From positions 1 to 24,683 of the forward strand of contig JBDKJS010000012.1 of assembly GCA_039806065.1 (NCBI GenBank): a stretch of DNA of 24,683 nt. The letters run 5' to 3'. Both the position numbers and the translations under genes were made by a program. The stretch is from JBDKJS01 sp039806065. GTDB lineage: Bacteria; Bacteroidota; Bacteroidia; AKYH767-A; 2013-40CM-41-45. Positions 7,687-16,615 of this stretch are shown piece by piece; position 1 is the stretch's first letter, and every line of letters begins with the position of its first letter. Below the pieces are notes generated by a model, which saw only the letters and a program-made list of their open reading frames with translations, did no database searches and was not told the DNA's origin.

Positions 7687-8544
7687 TTATTTTAAAGAAA
7701 GCAAATACCTGCCATATCCGCTTTTTACCAGCGGTGTGGCTATCTCTTTTAACTGTGCTGTGGTAATGTAGCCCATTCTATAAGCTACCTCTTCTATACA
7801 TCCTATTTTAAGTCCTTGGCGCTCTTCTATTACCTGTACAAATTGGCCAGCTTGCATGAGTGAGGTAAATGTTCCCGTATCGAGCCAGGCTGTACCCTTA
7901 TCCAATATTCCCACTTTCAACTTACCCTGCTCTAAATAAATTTTATTGACATCTGTGATTTCATATTCGCCTCGAGCGCTTGGTTTTAATGATTTAGCTA
8001 TTTCTACAACTTTATTATCATAAAAATACAACCCTGGTACCGCATAATTACTCTTTGGCTGTTCGGGCTTCTCTTCTATACTGATTGCTGTATTCTTTGC
8101 ATCAAATTCTACTACTCCATACCGTTCTGGGTCTGATACGTGATAAGCAAAAACAACGCCTCCATCAGGATTGTTGTTTTCTAACAACAATTGTTGCATT
8201 CCAGTGCCGTAAAAAATATTGTCGCCCAGAATTAAGGCTACTTTATCAGTACCGATAAATTTTTCTCCTATCACAAAGGCTTGTGCCAATCCGTTGGGGA
8301 CCAACTGTTCAGCATACGTAAATTTACAGCCTATGGTGCTTCCATCTCCCAATAGTTTTTTGAAATGGGGAAGATCATGTGGTGTAGAAATGATTAATAT
8401 CTCATTGATGCCTGCCATCATTAATACTGATAATGGATAATAAATCATGGGCTTATCATAAATTGGCATCATTTGCTTACTCATGGCCAAGGTCAGCGGA
8501 TGCAACCTGGTGCCCGATCCACCGGCTAATACTATTCCTTTCAT
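7687..8544 (-). CDS. rmlA: Glucose-1-phosphate thymidylyltransferase
   Basis: This enzyme joins glucose-1-phosphate and dTTP to give dTDP-glucose and pyrophosphate, the first step toward dTDP-L-rhamnose and related sugars for surface polysaccharide. The 285-residue length is typical of the family. The nucleotide-binding signature LAGGSGTRLHPLT is at residues 6-18, with K23 in SKQMMPIYDKP and D108 in LILGDNIFYG. EEKP is at 157-160, the sugar-binding segment GEYEITDVN at 192-200 and AWLDTGT at 219-225. The ATG at 8544 gives the canonical MKGIVLAGG start. The other dTDP-rhamnose genes (rmlB, rmlC, rmlD) are not in this window, so it stands alone or partners with distant genes. It follows the RND-type transporter gene by about 100 bases in the same direction. 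Confidence 0.96.
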   Translation of the reverse strand: MKGIVLAGGSGTRLHPLTLAMSKQMMPIYDKPMIYYPLSVLMMAGINEILIISTPHDLPHFKKLLGDGSTIGCKFTYAEQLVPNGLAQAFVIGEKFIGTDKVALILGDNIFYGTGMQQLLLENNNPDGGVVFAYHVSDPERYGVVEFDAKNTAISIEEKPEQPKSNYAVPGLYFYDNKVVEIAKSLKPSARGEYEITDVNKIYLEQGKLKVGILDKGTAWLDTGTFTSLMQAGQFVQVIEERQGLKIGCIEEVAYRMGYITTAQLKEIATPLVKSGYGRYLLSLK

Positions 8545-8645
8545 TGTGCTATTCTTTTAGAATGGTTTAATTTCTTATTCAGACAGTTGGAGTTTTCTCC
8601 GGCTTTCTATACGAACTGATCTGGCTTCGGTTGCTTTCGGTTGAC

Positions 8646-11036
8646 TTATTCTTCTTCTTTTCTAATCTCTAAATGGTCTAGCTCCACATCCTCTTCCTCA
8701 TCGTAAATTTGAATTAAGGGCTCTTTCATAAAAGCCCTGCTAATCACTATGCGTTCGAGGGTGCGCAATAAAGTAGGAAGAAAAATAAGGTTGCTGAGCA
8801 TGGCAATTAATAAGGTAACACTAATTAAAATCCCTAATGCTGATGTGCCTCCGAAGCTGGATGCTGTGAAAATAAAAAATCCGCAAAATAAAATTACAGC
8901 CGTATAGACCATGCTCACTCCTGTTTCTTGAATGGTGGTAGCTACCGTTTTTGAAATACTGCCTCCATGACTGCGCAACTCTTGCCGATACTTGGTAAGA
9001 AAATACATGGTTCCATCACTCGCTATGCCAAATGCTATGGAAAAAATTAATATTGTGCTCGGCTTTAATGGTATGCCGGTGAAGCCCATGATGGCTGCTG
9101 TAATCATGAGTGGAATTAAGCTTGGGATCATCGCAATAAGACTCATCCGTAAGGACATGAATAAAATACACATCACACTAGCTATCATCAAGATAGCCAT
9201 TAACACACTCTCACGGAGGTTGATTAATAAATAGTCATTATTTTTTAAAAACAACAGCGAACTTCCTGTAATGGTAACTTGGTAATCAGTAGAGGGAAAT
9301 AAACTGTCTATCTGGGGCCTAATTTCTTTCATGATCTCCTTCATGCGCAAGCTTCCCACATCGGCCATTTGAAAACTCACCCTCGTAATGGCATTTGAAG
9401 AATCTATGAGCGATTTAAATAAGCTCTTATTTCCTTTCACATTGCCACTATAAGTACTCAGCCGCTGCAACTCATCCACCGGAGGAAGGATGTAACGCGA
9501 AGGATTGTTATCATTCAACCCTTGATACGAAAATTTAATTAACTCTACTATTGAAACCGGTTTGGAAAACTCTGGCCGCTTGGCTATCTTTTTTTGTAGT
9601 GCATTAATTTTTTGAAGTGTCTGTGGCTTTAAAACTCCGCCTGCTTTGCGTGTGTCTATACTTATCTCTAATGGAATTACGCCCTTAAAATTTCGTTCAA
9701 AAAATTTTAAATCAGTATAAATTACATCGTCCTTAGGCAAGTCGTCTACTACATAGCCCACACTGGTTACCCGGTTCATGCCTATCAAACTTACGATTAC
9801 ACATAACAGTACAAACAAATAGATTTTTGGCCGGTGGAAATGCACCACACGTTCTACCCAAGAGAGCAATGCTGTAATTTTTCTTCCCTCCAAGTGGCTG
9901 GTTTGCCTTGCATTGGGAGCAGGTAAATAACTAAATACAATGGGGATTAAAATCAAACATAAAAGCCAGGTTAACATCACGTTTACTGCAGCAGTTACTC
10001 CAAATTGGGTGAGCACTTCACTTCCTGTAAAGGCAAATACTAAAAAGCCAATCGATGTAGTTACATTAGCAAAAAAAGTTGTTGCGCCTATTTTTTCTAT
10101 ACCTCTTGCCAAGGCCTTCATCTTATTGCCATGCTTGGCATATTCTTGTTGATACCTGTTTAAAAAAAGTATTGAATTGGGAATGCCTATGACTATGAGC
10201 AATGGCGAGATGAGGGAGGTAAGAATAGAAATCTTATAGCCAAACAAAACCATGGTAGCAAATGACCAAACCACAGCTATAATCACCACTATTAATGGAT
10301 AAAAAACTGCATAGCCCGATCTGAAAAACAATAACAATATTAACGCAGTAATTAAAATTGCCAATGCGCTGAAGAGTTTCATTTCCTCAACTATTTTCTT
10401 CATTACCGCAGTGCGAATAAACGGGAGTCCACTATAATGTATCGTCTCTCCACTTGTAACTTCAAATTGTCTGGCATGTGCCACTATCTGGGCCACAATA
10501 TCTATTCTACTTTTAGAATTTAATTTCTGTTGATCAAAAGTTATGGCCATCAATGTGGCATTGCTATCTTGATTGTACAATAACCCTTCATAAAACCTTA
10601 AGTCTAAAAACTGATCTTTGATTTCATTTAATGCCTGTTGAGTGGTAGGCTGCTGCTGCGGAAACTGGGTAAGCTGTATTATTTGTAAACTATCATTACG
10701 GTAGGGTCTATAACAGCGGGCAATGGAGAGCACATCCTGAATACCATCAGTCTTTTTAATTGCTGCAGTTAGGTGGTACCAAGCATTGTAGGTGTTTAGT
10801 TGCCATGTTTTATCACTTTTAAAGCCTATTACAAGTACTGCTGCATCTTCGCCAAATTGCTTTTTAAAGGTTAGGTAGTTCACATAATCCGGGTCGTCAT
10901 TGGGCAATATTTTAGCGCCATCATAAGTAAGCTGAACAAAGGTAGCAGTATACCCAGCGAGTAATGTTAGCGCCAGCAAACTTACTATGAATGCAACCCG
11001 GTAGCGTAATATAACAGATGCAAATTTTCTAAGCAT
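8646..11036 (-). CDS. RND/MMPL-family inner-membrane exporter
   Basis: This 796-residue protein shows the duplicated layout of the RND superfamily (COG1033/MMPL type). TM1 is at about 14-33, followed by a periplasmic loop to about residue 218 and a bundle of five helices (about 219-370). TM7 is at about 404-420, followed by a second periplasmic loop and a final helix bundle (about 615-770). The second bundle keeps an acidic residue in FGIASDGTMYFLTKY, while the equivalent first-half segment IGIPNSILFLNRYQQEY has Asn where many relatives have Asp. The C-terminus is a short acidic tail (YDEEEDVELDHLEIRKEEE). Members move lipids, sterol-like molecules or hydrophobic drugs, and the substrate cannot be told here. 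No periplasmic adaptor or outer-membrane channel gene is adjacent. The start is ATG 11036 and the next gene is divergent, so its promoter lies in 11037-11152. Confidence 0.9.
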   Translation of the reverse strand: MLRKFASVILRYRVAFIVSLLALTLLAGYTATFVQLTYDGAKILPNDDPDYVNYLTFKKQFGEDAAVLVIGFKSDKTWQLNTYNAWYHLTAAIKKTDGIQDVLSIARCYRPYRNDSLQIIQLTQFPQQQPTTQQALNEIKDQFLDLRFYEGLLYNQDSNATLMAITFDQQKLNSKSRIDIVAQIVAHARQFEVTSGETIHYSGLPFIRTAVMKKIVEEMKLFSALAILITALILLLFFRSGYAVFYPLIVVIIAVVWSFATMVLFGYKISILTSLISPLLIVIGIPNSILFLNRYQQEYAKHGNKMKALARGIEKIGATTFFANVTTSIGFLVFAFTGSEVLTQFGVTAAVNVMLTWLLCLILIPIVFSYLPAPNARQTSHLEGRKITALLSWVERVVHFHRPKIYLFVLLCVIVSLIGMNRVTSVGYVVDDLPKDDVIYTDLKFFERNFKGVIPLEISIDTRKAGGVLKPQTLQKINALQKKIAKRPEFSKPVSIVELIKFSYQGLNDNNPSRYILPPVDELQRLSTYSGNVKGNKSLFKSLIDSSNAITRVSFQMADVGSLRMKEIMKEIRPQIDSLFPSTDYQVTITGSSLLFLKNNDYLLINLRESVLMAILMIASVMCILFMSLRMSLIAMIPSLIPLMITAAIMGFTGIPLKPSTILIFSIAFGIASDGTMYFLTKYRQELRSHGGSISKTVATTIQETGVSMVYTAVILFCGFFIFTASSFGGTSALGILISVTLLIAMLSNLIFLPTLLRTLERIVISRAFMKEPLIQIYDEEEDVELDHLEIRKEEE

Positions 11037-11152
11037 AATATGCGCTAAATGTATAAAAAAATCAGGTAGTCCATTCGTTTCAATGAGTTTTTACATCCAT
11101 TTTTGATTTTGATGCTAAATAAACTTTTTTTCTTTTCTTTTGTAATCTAAGT

Positions 11153-12055
11153 ATGAATAGAGGAGTATTAATAACAGGAGCTTCCGGTTTGGTGGGAACA
11201 GCGTTAGTGGCATTGCTTCACCAAAGAGGTTATCATGTTTTCCAATTGAGTAGTACAGTACACCATCCTGAAAAAAAAATATTTAAATGGGATTATCAAA
11301 ATAATATTTTCCCTGATCACATCATCCCTCACATAGATTATATCATCCATCTTGCCGGTGCCAGTGTGGCCGATGGTAGATGGACCGCTAATCGCAAAAA
11401 AGAAATTTACAACAGCCGCATTGGCACCGCCAACTTTTTATTTGAAAAATTCTGTTCAAACCGAAAAAAACTAATAGGCTTCATCACTAGCTCAGCTACG
11501 GGATGGTATGGCAATAAATCTACACCTTGCAATGAAACACTTCCTGCGGCCAACGATTTTTTAGGGGCTACTTGCCTTGCTTGGGAAGAAGCCGGCTTAC
11601 AATTTCACAAAATTAGCCAATTTACCTGCTGCATCAGAACCGGAGTAGTGCTCAGTAGTAAGGGTGGTGCGCTTCCGGTGATGGCCGCTCCTGTCAAATT
11701 TTTTTTAGGAGCACCCCTCGGTAGCGGACATCAAATTATTCCATGGATAGATCTTGATGATTTGTGTAATATCTACTTACACGTTATAGAACATCAACTC
11801 AGTGGCAGCTACAATGCTGCTGCCCCCTCAATTACTTCCAATGCACTTTTTATAAAAACATTGTCTCAATTTTTTAAAAGGCCTTTCTGGAATTTTCCAG
11901 TACCTGCTTTTTTTCTTCGCGCTTTATTAGGAGAAAAATCCGCAATCGTATTGCACGGACAAAATATTGATTCCAGTAAAATTATTAATACTGGATATAA
12001 TTTTAAATTTATTAAACTTTTTGAAGCACTGCAAAATAGCTACGATGGGTCCTAA
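11153..12055 (+). CDS. TIGR01777-family NAD(P)-dependent epimerase (YfcH/SulA-like)
   Basis: This 300-residue protein is an extended short-chain dehydrogenase with the nucleotide-binding motif TGASGLVG at residues 8-15. It has the family-typical HLAGASVADGRWT (66-78), SSATGWYG (113-120) and NDFLGATCLAWEEAG. A C-terminal DUF1731-like tail follows, with FPVPAFFLRALLGE and the final LFEALQNSY. The physiological substrate of this family is unknown. Its last 11 bases overlap the start of the photolyase gene, so the two are probably translationally coupled. The ATG at 11153 gives an N-terminus that begins directly at the first strand of the Rossmann fold. Confidence 0.92.
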   Translation: MNRGVLITGASGLVGTALVALLHQRGYHVFQLSSTVHHPEKKIFKWDYQNNIFPDHIIPHIDYIIHLAGASVADGRWTANRKKEIYNSRIGTANFLFEKFCSNRKKLIGFITSSATGWYGNKSTPCNETLPAANDFLGATCLAWEEAGLQFHKISQFTCCIRTGVVLSSKGGALPVMAAPVKFFLGAPLGSGHQIIPWIDLDDLCNIYLHVIEHQLSGSYNAAAPSITSNALFIKTLSQFFKRPFWNFPVPAFFLRALLGEKSAIVLHGQNIDSSKIINTGYNFKFIKLFEALQNSYDGS

Positions 12056-13352
12056 AATTAATATCTGCTGGCTCAGGCGCGACCTTCGCCTTGATGATCA
12101 AGCTGCTCTTTACCATGCTTTGAAATCAGGCTTACCTGTTCTTTGTGTTTTCATTTTCGATAAAGAAATATTGGATAAGCTAAGTGATAAAGCTGATAAG
12201 CGCGTTGCCTTTATTCATTATCAGTTAAATAAACTGAATGATAGACTGGCTACCTTTCAATCATCCCTATTGGTTATGCATGATACACCAGCACAAGCCT
12301 GGCAGCAGTTGATAAACCGCTTCCAAGTCAATGCAGTGTTCACCAATCATGATTACGAACCTTATGCCATTTCTAGAGATGCCAAGATAGGCCTTCTATT
12401 ACAGCAACAGGGTATAGCATTTTACACTTTTAAAGATCAAAGCATTTTTGAGAAAAATGAAGTGACCAAAGATGATGGCAAACCCTATACCGTTTTTACC
12501 CCCTTCAAAAACAAATGGCGCAGCAAGATTAGCCCATTCTACCTAAAATCATATCCAAACAAAAAATATTTTAATAATTTTTTAAAGGCTAAAGCGTTTG
12601 CCATGCCCACCCTACCTGAATTGGGTTTCAATTCCAGCTCCCTAACTTTTTATGAGCCTGCACTTTCAAAAAATTTGCTAGAAAACTATGCCTCCCAACG
12701 AGATATTCCTTCTGTGAAAGGTACCAGCCGACTAAGTGTACACCTGCGCTTTGGAACCGTTAGCATTAGAGAGCTTTGTAGCTATGCATGGTCGGTAAGT
12801 GATGCATGGGTAAATGAACTGATATGGCGGGATTTTTACATGGCTATATTGTATCACTTCCCTCATGTTAACCATCAAGCATTTAAAAAAGACTATAACA
12901 ATATACCATGGATGAATGATGAAGCCATTTTTACAAAATGGTGTAATGGCCTTACTGGTTATCCTATTGTGGATGCAGGCATGCGAGAATTAAATGCCAC
13001 AGGTTTTATGCACAATAGGGTGAGGATGATCACGGCCAGCTTCCTATGTAAACATTTACTCATAGATTGGCGGTGGGGTGAAGCCTATTTTGCTCAAAAG
13101 CTATTAGACTTTGATTTGAGTGCCAATAATGGCGGCTGGCAATGGAGTGCCAGCACTGGCTGCGATGCTGCACCCTATTTCCGATTTTTCAATCCTGCTG
13201 AACAAACTAAAAAATTTGACCCTGCAATGATTTATATAAAAAAATGGATTCCGGAATTACTTACTGATAGCTATCCGAAGCCTATAGTGGATCATAAATT
13301 TGCCAGAGAGCGTTGCCTGAAACACTATAAAACTCATTTAGCAAAAAACTAG
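12045..13352 (+). CDS. phr: Deoxyribodipyrimidine photolyase (CPD class I type)
   Basis: This enzyme uses blue light and reduced FAD to split cyclobutane pyrimidine dimers. From ATG 12045 it has 435 residues, with an N-terminal antenna domain (ICWLRRDLRLDDQAAL, 7-22) and a C-terminal FAD domain. The FAD domain shows TSRLSVHLRFG (227-237), ELIWRDFY (258-265), TGYPIVDAGMREL (304-316), HNRVRM (323-328), DWRWGE (341-346) and NNGGWQW (361-367). By spacing, W289, W342 and W365 match the electron-relay tryptophans W306, W359 and W382 of the E. coli enzyme, and N361 matches the flavin-contacting Asn378. The frame stays open upstream to 11967, but the extra residues lie within the previous gene and do not fit the family, so I chose 12045. 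The Trp chain and Asn argue for a repair enzyme rather than a cryptochrome, though not decisively. Confidence 0.94.
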   Translation: MGPKINICWLRRDLRLDDQAALYHALKSGLPVLCVFIFDKEILDKLSDKADKRVAFIHYQLNKLNDRLATFQSSLLVMHDTPAQAWQQLINRFQVNAVFTNHDYEPYAISRDAKIGLLLQQQGIAFYTFKDQSIFEKNEVTKDDGKPYTVFTPFKNKWRSKISPFYLKSYPNKKYFNNFLKAKAFAMPTLPELGFNSSSLTFYEPALSKNLLENYASQRDIPSVKGTSRLSVHLRFGTVSIRELCSYAWSVSDAWVNELIWRDFYMAILYHFPHVNHQAFKKDYNNIPWMNDEAIFTKWCNGLTGYPIVDAGMRELNATGFMHNRVRMITASFLCKHLLIDWRWGEAYFAQKLLDFDLSANNGGWQWSASTGCDAAPYFRFFNPAEQTKKFDPAMIYIKKWIPELLTDSYPKPIVDHKFARERCLKHYKTHLAKN

Positions 13353-13405
13353 TAACCTTGCTTAAATTCCCTTAAGGCACAGCGGTGATCAGCAAATAAA
13401 TTTAC

Positions 13406-13413
13406 TATTTTTG
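13406..13413 (+). promoter_or_regulatory. Possible -7 element upstream of the ECF sigma gene
   Basis: TATTTTTG matches the Bacteroidota -7 consensus TAnnTTTG and lies 20 bases before the TTG start at 13433. No TTTG -33 element is present at the right distance, so the call rests on one half-site. Confidence 0.35.
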
Positions 13414-13432
13414 ATCCACCAACCTCCGCTAA

Positions 13433-14014
13433 TTGCCTCCTCAAGACCTAGACATAGCACACCTTAGTGATCATGATCTCATCATGCTGTTTAAAAAAAC
13501 AGATGACAAACGTGTGATAGGCCTCCTCTATAAAAGGTATGTGGTTATGTCATTGGCTATAGCCAGAAAATATTTTAACGATACCAGTAAAGCTGAAGAT
13601 GTAGTGATGGCTATTTTTGAAAAATTGTTGACCATTTTACACCAACATCAAATCCAAAATTTTAGACCTTGGCTTCACAGCGTAGTTAAAAATCACTGTC
13701 TAATGGAGCTACGGTCTAGCAGTAAGGTTCAATTTAATCCCATTGACCTTCAAAATGAAGCCGATGTTGTGGAATTAGACCTTAGGCAGCATCAAGATGG
13801 TGAATTATCAAACGAACAATGGTTAATAAAGCTAACAAACGCATTAGCACAATTGAATACAGAACAAAATACTTGTATCAAACTATTTTACCTTGAAAAC
13901 AAATCCTACCAAGAAGTAGCCCAAATTACTGGTTTCACCATGCTGCAAGTAAAAAGTCATATACAAAATGGAAAAAGAAATTTAAAAAATAGTTTAAGTA
14001 AAAGCATATCCTAA
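13433..14014 (+). CDS. ECF-type RNA polymerase sigma factor
   Basis: This 193-residue protein has the two-domain layout of extracytoplasmic-function sigma factors. Region 2 (about 27-95) has LLYKRYVVMSLAIARKYF, the AEDVVMAIFEKLL segment and FRPWLHSVVKNHCLMELR. Region 4 (about 139-188) has the helix-turn-helix SYQEVAQITGFTMLQVKSHIQNGKRNLK. The start is TTG at 13433, because a TAA lies directly before it and the next ATG (13484) would remove the LSDHDLIMLF segment that usually begins region 2. The next gene, 19 bases downstream, encodes a membrane protein with a zinc-finger-like N-terminus, the usual arrangement of a sigma/anti-sigma pair. The regulon is unknown; the photolyase just upstream need not belong to it. 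Confidence 0.88.
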   Translation: MPPQDLDIAHLSDHDLIMLFKKTDDKRVIGLLYKRYVVMSLAIARKYFNDTSKAEDVVMAIFEKLLTILHQHQIQNFRPWLHSVVKNHCLMELRSSSKVQFNPIDLQNEADVVELDLRQHQDGELSNEQWLIKLTNALAQLNTEQNTCIKLFYLENKSYQEVAQITGFTMLQVKSHIQNGKRNLKNSLSKSIS

Positions 14015-14033
14015 AGTTTACCCCTAGCTTCCT

Positions 14034-15173
14034 ATGAAACCTAATCAATTAAACAGTTTTAATAAAGGAGTTTGCCCTTCAGATGAAGTGCTGCAACTGT
14101 ATGCGCATCGTAAACTAAATGATGCTACTCTTATTGAAATTGAGAAGCATGCGAGTAATTGTGAAATTTGCAGTGATATTATATCGGGCCTTGAAATTTA
14201 TTCTCATGATGAATTAAACATTGCTATAAATTCCCTTCATCAAAAAATTGATGCTCACGCGCCAAGTGCTAAAATTGTAAACATGCGCCCTTGGGATAAA
14301 AGGCTCGTGAATATTGCTGCCACCATTACCCTACTTGCCATTAGTACTTGGGTATTGGTCAAAACATTTAGCAGTCAACAAGCTGATCAACTTGCCATAA
14401 AGCAGGAATCCGCGCCCACTAACGATACAAAACAGCTCATCCCAGTTGATTCGCAAATGGTTCCCGTGGCACCAGGTAACCAGGCAGTAGTAGGTGGTAC
14501 TAAAAATCTAGCTGAAGATTTGCCATCTAAAAGCAAACGTGAACCAAATGTTATTCTCAACAAGAAGAACCTAGCCAGTACTTTTGAAAATTATTCAGCG
14601 CCTTCAACCAATGATATTTCTGGGGCGGCTGCTGCGCAAGAAAATTCAGTGGAGGAAAAATTTAAAACGGAAACCTTGGCAAAAAGTGATGTGCCAAGTG
14701 AGTATGAAAATGATGCAAGTGCCACCACTGAAAGCTTGGATTTTGCAAATCCTACTAGTGAAGCTAAAGATGAAGTGGTAACCACCAAAAGTGTAACTAC
14801 CGTAGCCACCAAAAATACGCAACCCATTTTAAATCCCATCAGCAACCAGCCGCTAGCTACACTTTTTAATAATCGAAATTATAAAGGGGTCATAACAAAA
14901 ATAGAACATGATGCCAAAGTACTGCCTATAGATAACAACTATTATTATTATGGCGCATCACTTTTTTACAACAAGCAATATAAGAAAGCAATTACCCCAC
15001 TAGAACTTGCCCTTGCTGCGAATCAATTTTATAAAGAAACAGAATGGTTGTTGGCGCAATCTTACTATAAAAACAAAGAGTATAGAAAAGCCAAACCGCT
15101 ACTTCAAGAAATTGTGACTGCTGAAGGAAAGTATAAAGAGGATGCAAAAAAGCTACTTGCCAATTTAGACTAG
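14034..15173 (+). CDS. Putative membrane anti-sigma factor with C-terminal TPR repeats
   Basis: This 379-residue protein begins with a zinc-finger-like anti-sigma segment: H39, C43 and C46 in EKHASNCEICSDI, with C14 as a possible further ligand. A single membrane helix (about 91-111) follows, then a long Thr/Ser/Asn/Glu-rich linker (about 112-280) of low complexity. The C-terminal region (about 283-379) holds two or three TPR-like helical pairs, for example YYYYGASLFYNKQYKKAITPLELAL and LLAQSYYKNKEYRKAKPLLQEI. The layout suggests that the N-terminus holds the sigma factor in the cytoplasm while the TPR part senses a partner in the periplasm. That role is inferred from layout and from the sigma gene 19 bases upstream. 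Its stop overlaps the stop of the convergent carboxypeptidase gene by four bases. Confidence 0.75.
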   Translation: MKPNQLNSFNKGVCPSDEVLQLYAHRKLNDATLIEIEKHASNCEICSDIISGLEIYSHDELNIAINSLHQKIDAHAPSAKIVNMRPWDKRLVNIAATITLLAISTWVLVKTFSSQQADQLAIKQESAPTNDTKQLIPVDSQMVPVAPGNQAVVGGTKNLAEDLPSKSKREPNVILNKKNLASTFENYSAPSTNDISGAAAAQENSVEEKFKTETLAKSDVPSEYENDASATTESLDFANPTSEAKDEVVTTKSVTTVATKNTQPILNPISNQPLATLFNNRNYKGVITKIEHDAKVLPIDNNYYYYGASLFYNKQYKKAITPLELALAANQFYKETEWLLAQSYYKNKEYRKAKPLLQEIVTAEGKYKEDAKKLLANLD

Positions 15174-16615
15174 CTACCTACTGGAACTTTTATCTTATCG
15201 CCCACCTTTATGGTACGACTATCAGTAATTCCATTGATAGATTTTAGTTTTTCTACCGATGCGCAATTATAACGCTGGGCTATGTTAAACAATGTATCAC
15301 CCTTTTGCACAATGTGTACATGCATTTCATTTTTATTGAAGTGCAATTCTTTGTTTGGCAATATTTTCTTTTGTTTTGTTTGAATAACTATTCGTTGGCC
15401 TACTAGAATTTTATTAGTGCGCAGTTTGTTCCATGATTTTAGATCACTTACACTGCAATTATACTTATCGGCAATGGCATTTAAATGCTCACCTCTTTTT
15501 ACTTTATGAATTTTTTTAGTTGTTTCATAAACTACCTTTTTCGTTTCTGCGGTGTTAGCAAGAGGCGTAGCAGTATCGGCAAGCGTACTTTCTGTTGTAT
15601 CAAATGAAGCATTGGTTAAGGGCTCTTCCTCCAAATCAACCTCGGGTGTTTTACCATTCACTTTCTTAACAGATCCTTTATAATAAGTTATGGAAGGATT
15701 TAATGGATCCTTGCCAATAGCAGCGTAGTAATCATTCACCATATCCTTTACCACTTCATTACGCTGGTTTCTATCGCGTGCGCCCAGTACAATACTGATT
15801 AAGCGATGATCGCATTTTTTAACAGTTGCTACCAAACAGAATCCTGCGCGCTTGGTATAGCCTGTTTTCATACCATCTACTTCGCCTGTAAAGTCAATGG
15901 TGAGCCGGTTGTGGTTTCTAATGGTAGTAGTGCCTTTGCCATTACTTATGTCTGTATAGCCCAATCCAGCTATATCAAGAATTACCGGATGGTTTAACAT
16001 TTCTAATGTCAACTTTAATAGATCAGTGCTACTGGCCGAATTGTCATAAATAAATGATGAACCTGGAAGCCCACTTGGATTGCCATAATAAGTTTTTTCC
16101 ATGCCCAATGCTACGGCCCTTTCATTCATTCTGGCTATGGTGGCGCTCATATCACCACAGCCTATAAATTTTGCCATTTGTTCGGCTGCTTCATTGTTAC
16201 TGGCTATCATGGTGTTCTTAAAAACATCGCGAAGTGAATAAGTTACCGTTTGAAAATGCGAAGTGCTTTTATATTTGCGCCTTCCTATTTTTTTTCGGGT
16301 TACTACCACTCGTTCCCAACTCACTTTATCTTCCCAAGTAAATTTTCCGGCATTAATATCTTCAACGGTAAGCAATGCCACCATCATTTTAGTGAGTGAT
16401 GCAATTGGATAGGACATCCCCATATCTTTTTGCCAAACAATTTTTTTTGCCTCTACATCGTAAAGCAATCCACCTCTAATTGCAAATTCATCAACGGTTA
16501 CTTGTGAATTGGCTTCATAGTTAAACGGCTGAATGATTACACCAGCAGCCTGAGCTATTGAAACTCCCATAGTGGCCATTAGGCTACATAATATTATTTT
16601 ACAATATCTTTTCAT
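15170..16615 (-). CDS. D-alanyl-D-alanine carboxypeptidase (S11/PBP5-like) with two LysM repeats
   Basis: This is a periplasmic penicillin-binding protein that trims the terminal D-Ala from peptidoglycan stem peptides. Counted from ATG 16615 (481 residues), a signal peptide ends at about VSIAQA (residues 18-23). The catalytic S-L-T-K box is at 73-76, the SNN box at 139-141 and KTG at 250-252, all intact. After a Thr/Glu-rich linker (about 320-365) come two LysM repeats (about 369-412 and 433-478), starting with IHKVKRGEHLNAIADKYNC and VHIVQKGDTLFNIAQRYNC, which should anchor the enzyme to glycan strands. The frame continues to a TTG at 16627, but the ATG gives a better signal peptide. Classical PBP5 has a C-terminal amphipathic anchor instead of LysM, so LysM probably takes over targeting here. 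Confidence 0.93.
   Translation of the reverse strand: MKRYCKIILCSLMATMGVSIAQAAGVIIQPFNYEANSQVTVDEFAIRGGLLYDVEAKKIVWQKDMGMSYPIASLTKMMVALLTVEDINAGKFTWEDKVSWERVVVTRKKIGRRKYKSTSHFQTVTYSLRDVFKNTMIASNNEAAEQMAKFIGCGDMSATIARMNERAVALGMEKTYYGNPSGLPGSSFIYDNSASSTDLLKLTLEMLNHPVILDIAGLGYTDISNGKGTTTIRNHNRLTIDFTGEVDGMKTGYTKRAGFCLVATVKKCDHRLISIVLGARDRNQRNEVVKDMVNDYYAAIGKDPLNPSITYYKGSVKKVNGKTPEVDLEEEPLTNASFDTTESTLADTATPLANTAETKKVVYETTKKIHKVKRGEHLNAIADKYNCSVSDLKSWNKLRTNKILVGQRIVIQTKQKKILPNKELHFNKNEMHVHIVQKGDTLFNIAQRYNCASVEKLKSINGITDSRTIKVGDKIKVPVGS

Noticed and set aside
11037..11152. Promoters in the divergent region between exporter and epimerase
   Set aside because: Several TTTG boxes exist, but none pairs with TAnnTTTG at 19-21 bases on either strand.
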